From NCBI RefSeq assembly GCF_002887815.1, contig NZ_PDHO01000011.1:89053-153052 (forward strand): a stretch of DNA of 64,000 nucleotides. The letters run 5' to 3'. Within the stretch, counting starts at the first letter, position 1. Each line of letters begins with the position of its first letter. Of the stretch, positions 16,943-25,355 are shown piece by piece. The notes beneath the pieces were generated by a model. The model was not told where the DNA came from. It was given only the letters and a program-made list of their open reading frames with translations, and searched no databases. Source of the DNA: Mycobacterium sp. ENV421. GTDB lineage: Bacteria > Actinomycetota > Actinomycetes > Mycobacteriales > Mycobacteriaceae. The position numbers and the translations under genes are program-made.

Positions 16943-19900
16943 GTGGATTCTGTCGGCTCAAAATCAGGTCATCACGGCGTTGATCGCACGGAGTTGAAGG
17001 GTCGCCGCGGCGACCGAACCAACCGGATGCAATTGAACCGCGTTGACTTTGGCCTTGCGGCACTTGCTAATTCGCACGCGTTGACATGGCTTGGCGCGTC
17101 CGCGGTGGCCCTGGGTGTCGGCGCCGCGATCGCCTCGATGCCCGCGGTGGCCGCCGCCGACTCAACCGGCTCCGCCGGATCCAAGGGACCCTCGACATCG
17201 AGTAGCTCGTCGGCAGGCGGGTCGTCGAAATCCACCGGACATTCAGCGGCGCCGAAGAAAAATGTCCGACCCAAATCGTCGGACAACACGGTCTCGTCGA
17301 TTCCGTCCGGCTCCGACCCGGCCAGCACGACAGCAACCTCGAGCAAGAAGTCGACGATCAGCACACGGCTGGCGAGCCCCGCCGCAGCGGCCGCGACTCC
17401 GCGGGCGTCCGCGCTTCCCACGCCGGAAGCCGCAGCCCAGACGATCATCAGCTTCTTCGTCGGCGACGGGACCGCGGCACACCCGAACGCCGGAATCCTC
17501 TCCGGCAACGGCTACACGTGGACCGCCGACACATGCGCATCGAACACCTCCTGCAAGGGCGGCAACAGCGGCGTCTTCGGCAACGGCGGCGACGGTTTCA
17601 ACGGCGGAAACGGCGGCAGCGCGGGCTGGTTCGGCAACGGTGGGGCCGGTGGCGCCGGCCTGGTGAGCGTCAACGGCGGAAACGGCGGCAACGGCGGACA
17701 CGGCGGGCTGATCACCGGTAACGGCGGCGCCGGTGGCGCGGGCGCGACGACAGCGACGGGTTCGACTGGCGGCCGGGGTGGCTCGGCCGGCCTGACGGGC
17801 AACGGCGGCGATGGCGGCGAAGGCGGGACGTCGACCGGTGACTACCAGGGCGGCACCGGTGGTCGTGGTGGCACAGGCGGCCTGTACGTCGGCAACGGTG
17901 GAAAGGGCGGCGCTGGCGGCAATGCCATCCTGAACGGCCAGACCGGCGGCACGGGCGGCAACGGCGGCGACACCGGGCTGGTCTCGTTCTGGGGCATCGC
18001 CGGCGACGGTGGCGAAGGCGGCGGCGCCAGTTCCGGTGACGGCGGTGCCGGCGGTAAGGCCACGTTCGGCGGTCGCGGCGGCAACGGCGGCAACGGTGGT
18101 CTGTTCTCGCTCTTCGCTTTTGGGGGTGACGGCGGGGCCGGTGGCGACAGCCCGGCGAAAGGCGTGACCGCCACCGACCACGGCGGTAACGGGGGCAACG
18201 GCGGACGCGGCGGCCTGTGGGCGGGCAGCGGCGGCGACGGTGGAACCGGCGGAGTCGGCGGCGGCGACGGTGGCAACGGCGGGAGCGTCGGCATGCTGTC
18301 GGTCTTCGGCGCGGGCGGTGACGGCGGTGCGGGTGGCCTCGGCCAGGCCGGCATCGTCGGAACCAACGGGGCTGATCCCGGCAAGAATCCGTCCTACTCG
18401 ATCAACGGCGGCGACGGGGCACCCGGCGGTGCGGGCGGTTCCGGCGGTCGCGGCGGCAACGGCAGCTGGATCATCGGCACCGGCGGCCTCGGTGGCGACG
18501 GCGGCCAAGGCGGTGACGGCGGCCAAGGCGGCACCGGGTACACCCCGGACCAGGAGACCATCGACCCCGGACTGAACGGCGGCAACGGCGGTAACGGCGG
18601 AGCCGGCGGCCTCGGCGGAACAACCGGGGGTGCCGGCGGCACGGGGCGGGTGCTGTTCTTGCTCGCCTCCAACGGAACCGCCGGCGGCAGCGGCCAAGGC
18701 GGCAAGGGCGGCCAAGGCGGTGCCGGCGGGTACGGCCGTTCGATCAACGACGTGACCGGCGGATCCGGCGGTAACGGCGGCAACGGCGGAGCCGGGGCCG
18801 CGGGTGGCGCGGGTGCCGACGGTGGCGCGGGCGGCAACGGCGGCGCCGGCGGCGCCGGGGCATACGGCGGCGGCCAGGGTGGCTCCGGCGGTAGCGGCGG
18901 CGCCGGCGGTGACGGTGGCGAAGCGACCGACACTGCCGGGGCGGGCCGCGGCGGTGCGGGCGGTTCGGCCGGTGACGGCGCTGCCGGCGGCTATGCCGCG
19001 ATCGATGCCGGTCCCGGCGCGGACGGCGGCAACGGCGGCAACGGCGGACAGGGCGGCGACGGCAGCGTCGGCGGCCTGGGCGGCGACGGCGGACAGGGCG
19101 GCGCCGGGGCCGGCACCCGGGGCGGTTCGGTCGGGGACGACGGAACACCGGGCGTACGCGGCGCCAACGGTTCGTCGACAGTCGCAGCGAGTGCGGTTGC
19201 GGCGAAGTCGGCCGCTGCTCAGCCGGCGGGCCCGGCGGCGTTCTTCGAGGAACTCAGCCGCCAGATCGCCTACGTCTTCTTCAACCGCGCGCCCAGCGTC
19301 ATCGTCGAGGTCGGCGGCCAAGCCGGACCGACGAAGCAGATCCAGGTGACCGTCAAGGGCGAAAGCAACAACGGCTACGGCGTCAGCTACACCGTCAAGG
19401 TGGATCCGAAGTTCGGCAGCGTCGTCGCCGGCGACACGCCCGGGACGTTCATCTACACCGCGAACGACGCACTCATCCAGCCGGGAATCGTCGACCACTT
19501 CACGATCACGGTGAACAACGGCACGGCGGCGAAGCTGCCCGGCCTGGCCGGGATGGTGCAGGGCATGCTGCATTCCTTCGCGATCATGGTCGGTGCGGCC
19601 AAGCCCGACACCTTCGACGAGGAGATCGAAGTCACCGTCGACGGCACCAAGCAGTACGGCAACGCAACCACCGCCGCCGCCTACTGGGTGAACCAGAGCT
19701 ACTCCAACTGCCAGCTGCAGGCGGCCGCGTCCGCGGTCCTGCAGGCGATCAAGCAGTTGCCGACGGCGGACACCGAGCAGACCTGGGTCGACTGGGCGAA
19801 GACCAATGATTCCGTGGTGACGCCGGGCGCGAAGATGTATCTGGACGCCAACATCGCGGAGGGTGTCGCAACCCAGGATGCCGTCGCGCTGATCAACAAG

Positions 19901-20281
19901 TACTTCAACGTCACCGCGACCTACCGTGAATACGACAAGACGCAGGAGGCCGGCGAGCAAGCGCTGCAGGATCTGGAAGCCGCACTGGCCGAAGGCAAAT
20001 CAGCGATGGTGGCCTACCCGGTCTCGATCGTGTGGACAGCGGTCACCGACTTCAAGCCCGAGCCGAAGGACAGCTACTGGACCGCCGACCACGCCGCGGT
20101 GGTGACGCAGGTCGACCTGAAGAACGGTGTGGTGTACGTCAACGACAGCTCCATGCAGAACAACGGTGTGAGCGTCGGGCAGGCCAAAGCGCTGCCGATC
20201 GGCGTGTTCATGAGCGGGTGGCAGGCCGCCGGCTACGACTTGACGATCATCACTCCGAACGCACCGACCACCGTCGTCTAA
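16943..20281 (+). CDS. Exported PGRS-like glycine-rich protein with C-terminal C39-like cysteine peptidase domain
   Basis: 1112 residues. The hydrophobic segment LTWLGASAVALGVGAAIASMPAVAAA acts as a signal or anchor, followed by a Ser/Thr/Lys-rich linker and about 520 residues of Gly-Gly-Asn/Asp repeats like the PGRS part of PE_PGRS proteins, but no PE domain. A beta-rich Ig/VCBS-like module (about 785-900) precedes a papain-like C39 domain with Q918, C923 (NQSYSNC), H1050 (ADHAAVV) and N1067/D1068, a complete apparent catalytic set. It is probably a surface-exposed cysteine peptidase or a bacteriocin-leader-type protease relative. GTG at 16943 follows GGGGGTGG; ATG at 17027 is an alternative start. 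Confidence 0.75.
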   Translation: MDSVGSKSGHHGVDRTELKGRRGDRTNRMQLNRVDFGLAALANSHALTWLGASAVALGVGAAIASMPAVAAADSTGSAGSKGPSTSSSSSAGGSSKSTGHSAAPKKNVRPKSSDNTVSSIPSGSDPASTTATSSKKSTISTRLASPAAAAATPRASALPTPEAAAQTIISFFVGDGTAAHPNAGILSGNGYTWTADTCASNTSCKGGNSGVFGNGGDGFNGGNGGSAGWFGNGGAGGAGLVSVNGGNGGNGGHGGLITGNGGAGGAGATTATGSTGGRGGSAGLTGNGGDGGEGGTSTGDYQGGTGGRGGTGGLYVGNGGKGGAGGNAILNGQTGGTGGNGGDTGLVSFWGIAGDGGEGGGASSGDGGAGGKATFGGRGGNGGNGGLFSLFAFGGDGGAGGDSPAKGVTATDHGGNGGNGGRGGLWAGSGGDGGTGGVGGGDGGNGGSVGMLSVFGAGGDGGAGGLGQAGIVGTNGADPGKNPSYSINGGDGAPGGAGGSGGRGGNGSWIIGTGGLGGDGGQGGDGGQGGTGYTPDQETIDPGLNGGNGGNGGAGGLGGTTGGAGGTGRVLFLLASNGTAGGSGQGGKGGQGGAGGYGRSINDVTGGSGGNGGNGGAGAAGGAGADGGAGGNGGAGGAGAYGGGQGGSGGSGGAGGDGGEATDTAGAGRGGAGGSAGDGAAGGYAAIDAGPGADGGNGGNGGQGGDGSVGGLGGDGGQGGAGAGTRGGSVGDDGTPGVRGANGSSTVAASAVAAKSAAAQPAGPAAFFEELSRQIAYVFFNRAPSVIVEVGGQAGPTKQIQVTVKGESNNGYGVSYTVKVDPKFGSVVAGDTPGTFIYTANDALIQPGIVDHFTITVNNGTAAKLPGLAGMVQGMLHSFAIMVGAAKPDTFDEEIEVTVDGTKQYGNATTAAAYWVNQSYSNCQLQAAASAVLQAIKQLPTADTEQTWVDWAKTNDSVVTPGAKMYLDANIAEGVATQDAVALINKYFNVTATYREYDKTQEAGEQALQDLEAALAEGKSAMVAYPVSIVWTAVTDFKPEPKDSYWTADHAAVVTQVDLKNGVVYVNDSSMQNNGVSVGQAKALPIGVFMSGWQAAGYDLTIITPNAPTTVV
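17560..19130 (+). repeat. PGRS-like GGC-rich repeat tract
   Basis: Irregular 9-nt-type repeats (GGCGGNAAC and GGCGGTGCC variants) encode GGNGG and GGAGG runs. It is a coding tract prone to polymorphism and assembly error, not a separate element. Confidence 0.85.
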
Positions 20282-20294
20282 GGCGGTAACCACC

Positions 20295-20331
20295 CCGACA
20301 TCCCGCGGCGGACACCGTCGCGGGATGTCGG
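20295..20331 (+). terminator. Strong hairpin after the PGRS-peptidase gene
   Basis: Perfect 13-bp arms, CCGACATCCCGCG (20295-20307) and CGCGGGATGTCGG (20319-20331), with an 11-nt loop, 14 bp after the stop. No U-tract follows, as is common for mycobacterial terminators. Confidence 0.6.
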
Positions 20332-20350
20332 CGGCGTTACTCTGATCGGC

Positions 20351-21529
20351 GTGTCCTACGACGCGTCGGTGAACGCCGCCCGCGAGGATCACGGCCCCCC
20401 GGCGCGCGGGAAGTACTGGTGGGTCCGCTGGGCGCTGCTCGGCGTCGCGCTGATCGTTCTGGTCGTCGAGGCCACCCTGGTGTGGGATCAGCTGGCCAAG
20501 GCCTGGACAAGCCTGATCTCGGCGAACGGCTGGTGGGTGCTGGCGGCGGCCGCCGCGGCCATGCTGTCGATGCACAGCTTCGCCCAGATCCAGCGGACGC
20601 TGCTGCGGTCGGCCGGGGTGATCGTCCACCAGTGGCGCTCCGAAGCGGCGTTCTATGCGGGTAATGCGCTGAGCACCACGATGCCCGGTGGTCCCGTGCT
20701 CTCGGCGACGTTCGTCTATCGGCAGCAGCGGCTGTGGGGCGCCTCCCCCGTCGTCGCATCGTGGCAGTTGGTGATGTCGGGCGCGCTGCAGGTCGTTGGT
20801 CTGGCCCTGCTCGGTCTCGGTGGCGCATTTCTGTTGGGCGCCAAGAACAATCCTTTCTCGCTGCTGTTCACCCTCGGCGGGTTCATCGCCCTGCTGTTGC
20901 TCGCGCAGGCGGTGGCGACCCGTCCCGAACTCATCGACGGCATCGGCGTCAAGGTCCTCGGCTGGGTCAACTCGGTGCGCGGCAAGCCCACCGACACCGG
21001 CCTGCGCAAGTGGCGCGAAACGCTGAACCAACTGGAATCGGTCAGCTTGAGTCGCCGCACCCTCGGGGTGGCGTTCGGCTGGTCGTTCTTCAACTGGGTG
21101 TGCGACGTGGCGTGCCTGGCGTTCGCCGCCTACGCCACCGGCGGCAGGCCGTCGCTGGCCGGATTGACCGTCGCCTACGCCGCCGCACGCGCCGTCGGCT
21201 CGATCCCGTTGATGCCGGGCGGCCTGCTGGTCGTGGAGGCCGTGCTGGTACCCGGCCTGGTGTCCAGCGGGATGGCCCTGTCCGGTGCGATCTCGGCCAT
21301 GCTGATCTATCGGCTGGTCAGCTGGATCTTCATCTCGGCGATCGGCTGGGTGGTGTTCTTCTTCCTGTTCCGCACCGAGGGTCCGCTGGACCCGGACGCG
21401 GTCGCCGACGAGATCGCCGCAGCCGAAGCCGAAAGCGGCAGCGCGACCGTCGACGATCCGGCCGACAGCGCGCTCCAGGGCCCGGTGCCGCCGCCGTGCC
21501 CGGACCCCGACGACGGCACGCCGCCCTGA
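20351..21529 (+). CDS. UPF0104/LPG-synthase-like integral membrane protein (Rv0204c-like)
   Basis: 392 residues with about eight membrane helices and a Pro/Asp-rich cytosolic tail. The conserved pieces NALSTTMPGGPVLSATFVYRQ and AARAVGSIPLMPGGLLVVEA belong to the family holding the flippase domain of lysylphosphatidylglycerol synthase (MprF). No catalytic transferase domain is attached, so it may move a lipid or help in envelope assembly. GTG at 20351 is the start. Corresponds to Rv0204c in place and length. Confidence 0.8.
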   Translation: MSYDASVNAAREDHGPPARGKYWWVRWALLGVALIVLVVEATLVWDQLAKAWTSLISANGWWVLAAAAAAMLSMHSFAQIQRTLLRSAGVIVHQWRSEAAFYAGNALSTTMPGGPVLSATFVYRQQRLWGASPVVASWQLVMSGALQVVGLALLGLGGAFLLGAKNNPFSLLFTLGGFIALLLLAQAVATRPELIDGIGVKVLGWVNSVRGKPTDTGLRKWRETLNQLESVSLSRRTLGVAFGWSFFNWVCDVACLAFAAYATGGRPSLAGLTVAYAAARAVGSIPLMPGGLLVVEAVLVPGLVSSGMALSGAISAMLIYRLVSWIFISAIGWVVFFFLFRTEGPLDPDAVADEIAAAEAESGSATVDDPADSALQGPVPPPCPDPDDGTPP

Positions 21530-21555
21530 TTCGGGGCGTGTGCTTGAATCCGAAC

Positions 21556-21933
21556 ATGGCAGTTCGTAGCGACACCCGCCCGGCCCTGCTGGCGCTGGCC
21601 GGCGACATCGTCTGCGTCGTGGTGTTCTGCGCGATCGGGCGCCGCAGCCACGCCGAAGGCCTGACGCTCGCCGGAATCGCCGAGACGGCATGGCCGTTTC
21701 TGTCCGGCACCGTGGCCGGTTGGCTGATCTCCCGGGCCTGGCGCGCACCCACCGCGATCGCGCCGACCGGCGTGATCGTCTGGCTCTGCACCGTGGTGGT
21801 GGGAATGTTGTTGCGCAAGGCCAGCTCTCAAGGCGTTGCGGTGAGTTTCATCATCGTCGCGTCGGTAGTGACGGCGGTACTGCTGCTGGGCTGGCGCGGC
21901 GTCGCGGCCGTCGTCGCCAAACGCAGCGGTTAA
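21556..21933 (+). CDS. DUF3054 small membrane protein
   Basis: 125 residues with four membrane helices and the WLISRAWRAP and VVGMLLRKASSQG segments of DUF3054, an actinobacterial family of unknown function. It begins 26 bp after the UPF0104 gene, on the same strand, so the two are likely co-transcribed. The ATG at 21556 lacks an obvious ribosome site. Its stop overlaps that of the converging histidine kinase gene (TTAA). Confidence 0.8.
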   Translation: MAVRSDTRPALLALAGDIVCVVVFCAIGRRSHAEGLTLAGIAETAWPFLSGTVAGWLISRAWRAPTAIAPTGVIVWLCTVVVGMLLRKASSQGVAVSFIIVASVVTAVLLLGWRGVAAVVAKRSG

Positions 21934-23258
21934 GCCTGCGCCGCCGGGGCGACGGGTTCCGGAGCGGTCGAGACCGTCAACACGGCGCGCAACCCGCCGA
22001 GTGGGCCGTCGGAGAGTTCGATGTCGCCACCGTGCAGGGCGGCCTGCTGAGCCACCAGCGCCAAGCCCAGACCTGAACCGCCCGCGGTGGCGGTGCTGCC
22101 ACGGGCGAAGCGGCCCAACACTTTTCGATGCTCTTCGGCCGGCAGGCCGCGACCGTTGTCGTCGACGGTGATGGCCAGCAGCGGGCCCTGGCGGCGGGCC
22201 CGCAGCACGATGCGGGTGGCCTCCCCGTGGGTGATCGCGTTGCGCACCAGGTTGTCCACGGCCAACCGCAGCCCGGCCGGCCAGCCCCACACCGTGCCGG
22301 CCTCGTCGGCCTCCACGATGATCTCCCCCACCCCGGACCGGATGTTCTCCCGCGCAACCCGATCGAGCATCTCGGCGACATCGATCGGCTCGCGGTCCTC
22401 GGCGCGGGCCAGCTGCCCGGACGCCAACTGCCCCAGCGCGGTGATGATCGCCTCCACCCGGCGCTGCGCGCGCGCCAGATCGGCGACCACCTCCTCACGC
22501 TCTTCGGGCGGCAGGTCGTGGATGCGCAGCGTGTCCAGGTCAGCGCGCATCGCGGTCAGCGGGGTCCGCAGTTCGTGGGCCGCGTTGGCAGCGAAATCCT
22601 GGGCCGCCTGAAGCGAATTCGTGGTCGCCGCCTGGGCATCCGCCAATCGGTTGAGCATCGCGATCATCGCCTCGGACAGGTCCTCGGCCTCGCGGGAACC
22701 GTGCACCGGATCAAGGCGATCGTGGCCGGTTCCCAACCGCCTGGTCTGCTCGGTGAGCTTCAGCAGCGGCCGGATCGCCGGCCCGGCCAGGATCCAGCCG
22801 AGCGCCAACGCCACCATCACCGCGAGACAGACGATCAACACGTAGAGCGGAATTCTGGCGCGGCTCAACAGGATGCTGTCGGCGCGGATACCGATCGAAA
22901 CCAGGATCCCGCCGGACTGGTCGACGTTCACCGTCCGCACCCGATAGTCGAAGCCGTTGACGGTGACCGTCGCGGTCCCGGGCGGCAGCGGCGGCAACTG
23001 GAACCCGCGCTGGAACATCACCTGGCCGGTACGCCGGGATCGTCCCGTCGTCACCACCCGGCTGGGATCGCGCAGCTGTTCGGGATACATGCTGGCGTCG
23101 ACGATCGAGTCGAGACGCTTGTCCAGTTGCGCCTCATCGTTGTTCGCCAGCACGATCGAGGTCAGCACCGCCAGCAGCGCGACCACGATCGCGGCGGCCA
23201 CTGCGGCAGCCAGGGCGACCCGGCTGCGCAGGGACAGGCTCTGGCCCAGCGAACTCAC
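21930..23258 (-). CDS. Sensor histidine kinase, PrrB-like
   Basis: 442 residues. Two membrane helices (about 13-37 and 137-160) flank a roughly 100-residue extracytoplasmic sensor domain; HAMP follows, then the HisKA box FAANAAHELRTPLTAMR with phospho-acceptor H228, and an HATPase domain with N-box LAVDNLVRNAITHG, DDNGRGLP and GSGLGLALV. Overall it closely resembles mycobacterial PrrB, but the genomic position differs from Rv0902c, so it may be a paralogue. It lies 7 bp after its response regulator. The signal sensed is unknown; the adjacent haemophore-like gene suggests an iron or haem connection (inference). Confidence 0.88.
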   Translation of the reverse strand: MSSLGQSLSLRSRVALAAAVAAAIVVALLAVLTSIVLANNDEAQLDKRLDSIVDASMYPEQLRDPSRVVTTGRSRRTGQVMFQRGFQLPPLPPGTATVTVNGFDYRVRTVNVDQSGGILVSIGIRADSILLSRARIPLYVLIVCLAVMVALALGWILAGPAIRPLLKLTEQTRRLGTGHDRLDPVHGSREAEDLSEAMIAMLNRLADAQAATTNSLQAAQDFAANAAHELRTPLTAMRADLDTLRIHDLPPEEREEVVADLARAQRRVEAIITALGQLASGQLARAEDREPIDVAEMLDRVARENIRSGVGEIIVEADEAGTVWGWPAGLRLAVDNLVRNAITHGEATRIVLRARRQGPLLAITVDDNGRGLPAEEHRKVLGRFARGSTATAGGSGLGLALVAQQAALHGGDIELSDGPLGGLRAVLTVSTAPEPVAPAAQA

Positions 23259-23265
23259 GACCGGA

Positions 23266-23985
23266 TCACGGCTCCGACCGGAGGACGTATCCGATGCCGC
23301 GCACTGTGTGGATCACCCGCGGCACACCCTCGCGTTCGAGTTTGCGGCGCAGATAACTGATGAACACGTCGGCGACGTTGGTGTCGACGTCGAAGTCGTA
23401 GCCCCACACCAACTCCAGGAGCCGCTGTCTGGACAGCACCACACCGGAGTTTTCGGCGAGCACCGCCAGCAGGTCGAATTCGCGTTTGGTCAGCTCGACC
23501 CGGTCGCCGTTGACGAACACCAGCCGCCGGGCGGTGTCGATGGTCAGCGGTCCGATCGTGACGGCGTCGGAGCCCTCGTGTGAATGCGACGCCCGCCGCA
23601 GCAGCGCATGCAATCGGGCCACCAGCTCGCCCAGATCGAACGGCTTGGTCAGATAGTCGTCGGCGCCGGCCTCCAGGCCGGCGATCCGGTCGTTGACGGT
23701 GTCGCGCGCCGACAGCACGCAGATCGGAATGTCGTTGCCCAGCGCACGCAGCGCGGTCACCACCGCCACACCGTCGAGCTCCGGCATCTGGACGTCGAGC
23801 ACCAACGCGTCGTGATTCTCGTTCGCCAACAGCCGCAACGCTTCCTTGCCGGTCGCCGCGACCCGGACGTCGAACCCCGAGTGCCGCAATCCGCGGGCAA
23901 CCGAAGTCCGGACATCCGGGTCGTCGTCGACCATCAGGACGGTGCGGCCAGCGCCTTCCTGGGCGGGCTGCTGTCCTACCCGCAC
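23266..23985 (-). CDS. OmpR-family response regulator, PrrA-like
   Basis: 239 residues: receiver domain with acidic pocket D20-D22, phosphorylation site D64 ([12 protein letters not shown]), S92 and K114, then an OmpR-type winged helix with [14 protein letters not shown] and [17 protein letters not shown] signatures. It is closely similar to PrrA of M. tuberculosis. GTG at 23985 lies 6 bp after the stop of the haemophore-like gene and its own stop is 7 bp before the kinase, so the three genes form a tight unit. Paralogue or orthologue status cannot be decided here. Confidence 0.9.
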   Translation of the reverse strand: MRVGQQPAQEGAGRTVLMVDDDPDVRTSVARGLRHSGFDVRVAATGKEALRLLANENHDALVLDVQMPELDGVAVVTALRALGNDIPICVLSARDTVNDRIAGLEAGADDYLTKPFDLGELVARLHALLRRASHSHEGSDAVTIGPLTIDTARRLVFVNGDRVELTKREFDLLAVLAENSGVVLSRQRLLELVWGYDFDVDTNVADVFISYLRRKLEREGVPRVIHTVRGIGYVLRSEP

Positions 23986-23991
23986 CGCGGG

Positions 23992-24363
23992 TTAGGCGCC
24001 AGGAACGTCAGGAGCGCTACCGCAGCGGTTCTTCAGATCGACCAGCGGCTGACGAATGCCTTGCAGGTCGGCCTTCACCGAAGGGTTGTAGTCCAGGTAC
24101 TGCTTCACCTCGGACCGGATGGTGTCGCGCGGCGCACCCTCCAGACCGGTGAAGAACGCGTTGACGTCCGGGTGCGTGAACAGGTAGGCCGACGTCGCCG
24201 CGGACACACCCGCGGCCACCCCGGCCAGGTCGGCGGCGGTGCAGTTCGGCGGCGGGTCGGCCAGCGCCGACGGGGCTGCGCCAATCAGCATCGCGCCGGC
24301 GACGGCGCCCGTGCCGATCGCTCCGACGACCGCGCGACGGGCCAGACGGGCATTAAGCAACAT
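23992..24363 (-). CDS. Haemophore-like exported haem-binding family protein
   Basis: 123 residues: a Sec signal peptide ending ADPPPNC, then a small helical domain with two Cys (C41, C114) placed for a disulfide and the family pattern AYLFTHPDVN (Y60, H64) and QYLDYNP. Rv0203, the secreted haem carrier that feeds MmpL3 and MmpL11, has the same fold pattern. As recalled, its Tyr59-His63-His89 bind haem; here the third position is Tyr89. It probably acts in the periplasm or outside the cell. It is the first gene of a unit with the PrrAB-like system, behind a 23-bp palindrome. Confidence 0.8.
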   Translation of the reverse strand: MLLNARLARRAVVGAIGTGAVAGAMLIGAAPSALADPPPNCTAADLAGVAAGVSAATSAYLFTHPDVNAFFTGLEGAPRDTIRSEVKQYLDYNPSVKADLQGIRQPLVDLKNRCGSAPDVPGA

Positions 24364-24393
24364 GCTCGGACTCCTTAGCGTTTGGGAGAAGCA

Positions 24394-24416
24394 CTGTCAG
24401 TAACCGGTACTGACAG
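24394..24416. promoter_or_regulatory. 23-bp palindrome upstream of the haemophore-like/two-component unit
   Basis: Arms CTGTCAGTA and TACTGACAG are perfect 9-bp inverted repeats around ACCGG, 31 bp before the ATG at 24363. Position suits a repressor or response-regulator site; no U-tract follows on the minus strand, which argues against a terminator for 24531-25079. Confidence 0.5.
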
Positions 24417-24530
24417 AAGAAAGCTAAGCAGAATTGCTGCAGACTTTCGCGCCTTGAGCTTAACCAATCGTAAGAATGTTCCGATGTGGCTGCTCAGGGC
24501 AGCTTCTGAGCGGGCGCCGAGCGCGCCGAT

Positions 24531-25079
24531 TCAGCGAGTACCGATCGTGGCCGGGCCCGGCAGCGGGCCGTTGCCGAGCGCGGTCTGGCTGCCGGAGAGT
24601 TGTTGCGCCGGTGTCGTGGCCGTCAGCGCACCCGGCGCCGGTGCGGGCAGGCCGCCGGTCTGAGCCGACTGCAGCAGGCCGAGCACCTGCGGGAGGCTCA
24701 CGGGCAGCTTGCACTGGGTGGACATACTCGTCAGCGGCTGCTGGATGGCCTGCAGGTCCTTGGCGGCCTGCGGGTTGGCGTCGAAATAACTCTTCAGCGC
24801 GACCACGGTCTGCGGACCGGCCTGCTGCTGGGAGATCGTCGTCAGCGCCTGATTGGTCTGCGGGTGCGCGTCCAGATAGGTCCCGGTGTTGGTGGCCACC
24901 GTGCCGATCGTTTTGGCGAGCTGGCTGGCCGCGCACGGGTCGGGGGCGGCGGCCGCCTCCGACATCGACACCGATGTCGACAGCGCCAGCAGGGCGGCAC
25001 CGCCGGCGGCAGTGGCGGCCAGCACGGCACACACCCCGCGGCGCAGGCCCGCGGTCGCGGAGATGGTGGACGCAGACAT
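24531..25079 (-). CDS. Secreted haemophore, Rv0203-like
   Basis: 182 residues. The signal peptide (about 1-45) ends near AAAAPDPC. The mature domain carries C49 and C123, GTYLDAHPQTN (Y68, H72), SYFDANP (Y98) and QPLTSMSTQC, a close match to Rv0203, which captures haem and passes it to MmpL3/MmpL11. The recalled third ligand His89 of Rv0203 is replaced by Tyr98. A Pro/Ala/Gly-rich 50-residue tail follows. ATG at 25079 has GAGGAG 5-10 nt upstream; a longer frame to 25181 lacks this. It is divergent from mmpL11, as in M. tuberculosis. Confidence 0.88.
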   Translation of the reverse strand: MSASTISATAGLRRGVCAVLAATAAGGAALLALSTSVSMSEAAAAPDPCAASQLAKTIGTVATNTGTYLDAHPQTNQALTTISQQQAGPQTVVALKSYFDANPQAAKDLQAIQQPLTSMSTQCKLPVSLPQVLGLLQSAQTGGLPAPAPGALTATTPAQQLSGSQTALGNGPLPGPATIGTR

Positions 25080-25355
25080 GGGGACTCCTCGACTTCGCTG
25101 ACGTTTGACTGACGTCACGCCGCGGCGCAGCGTCGCTACGACTCGGCACGGTCCCCGACCCCTGACGTGGTCGGTGGACATCCTGCCATCGGCAACGGCC
25201 GGGCCGCCACTCGTACGCAGGTAACGAGCGCCTGATCAGGAGGTCTCAATCCAGCTAAGACCGCCGGTCACGACAGGTCAGCGCACAGGCATCTGCGGTA
25301 CGCTCGCAACCACGCAATCCGGGGAGAATGCGGGGAGACAGCCATCCAGCAGTTC

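Noticed and set aside
17560..19130. Regular short repeats considered as a CRISPR array
   Set aside because: Repeats are in-frame GGC-rich codons with no constant repeat-spacer unit and no cas genes nearby.
17243..19960. Long minus-strand open frame (about 900 codons) opposite the PGRS-like gene
   Set aside because: It mirrors the GGC repeats of the plus-strand gene, giving Ala/Val-rich low-complexity text with no domain, and the plus strand has a signal segment and a peptidase domain.
21930..23985. Naming the two-component pair prrA and prrB outright
   Set aside because: Similarity is strong, but the location differs from the Rv0902c-Rv0903c locus, so a paralogue cannot be excluded without the rest of the genome.
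25231..25240. CCTGATCAGG palindrome upstream of mmpL11
   Set aside because: Ten bases, single copy and far from the start; too likely to be chance to call an operator.
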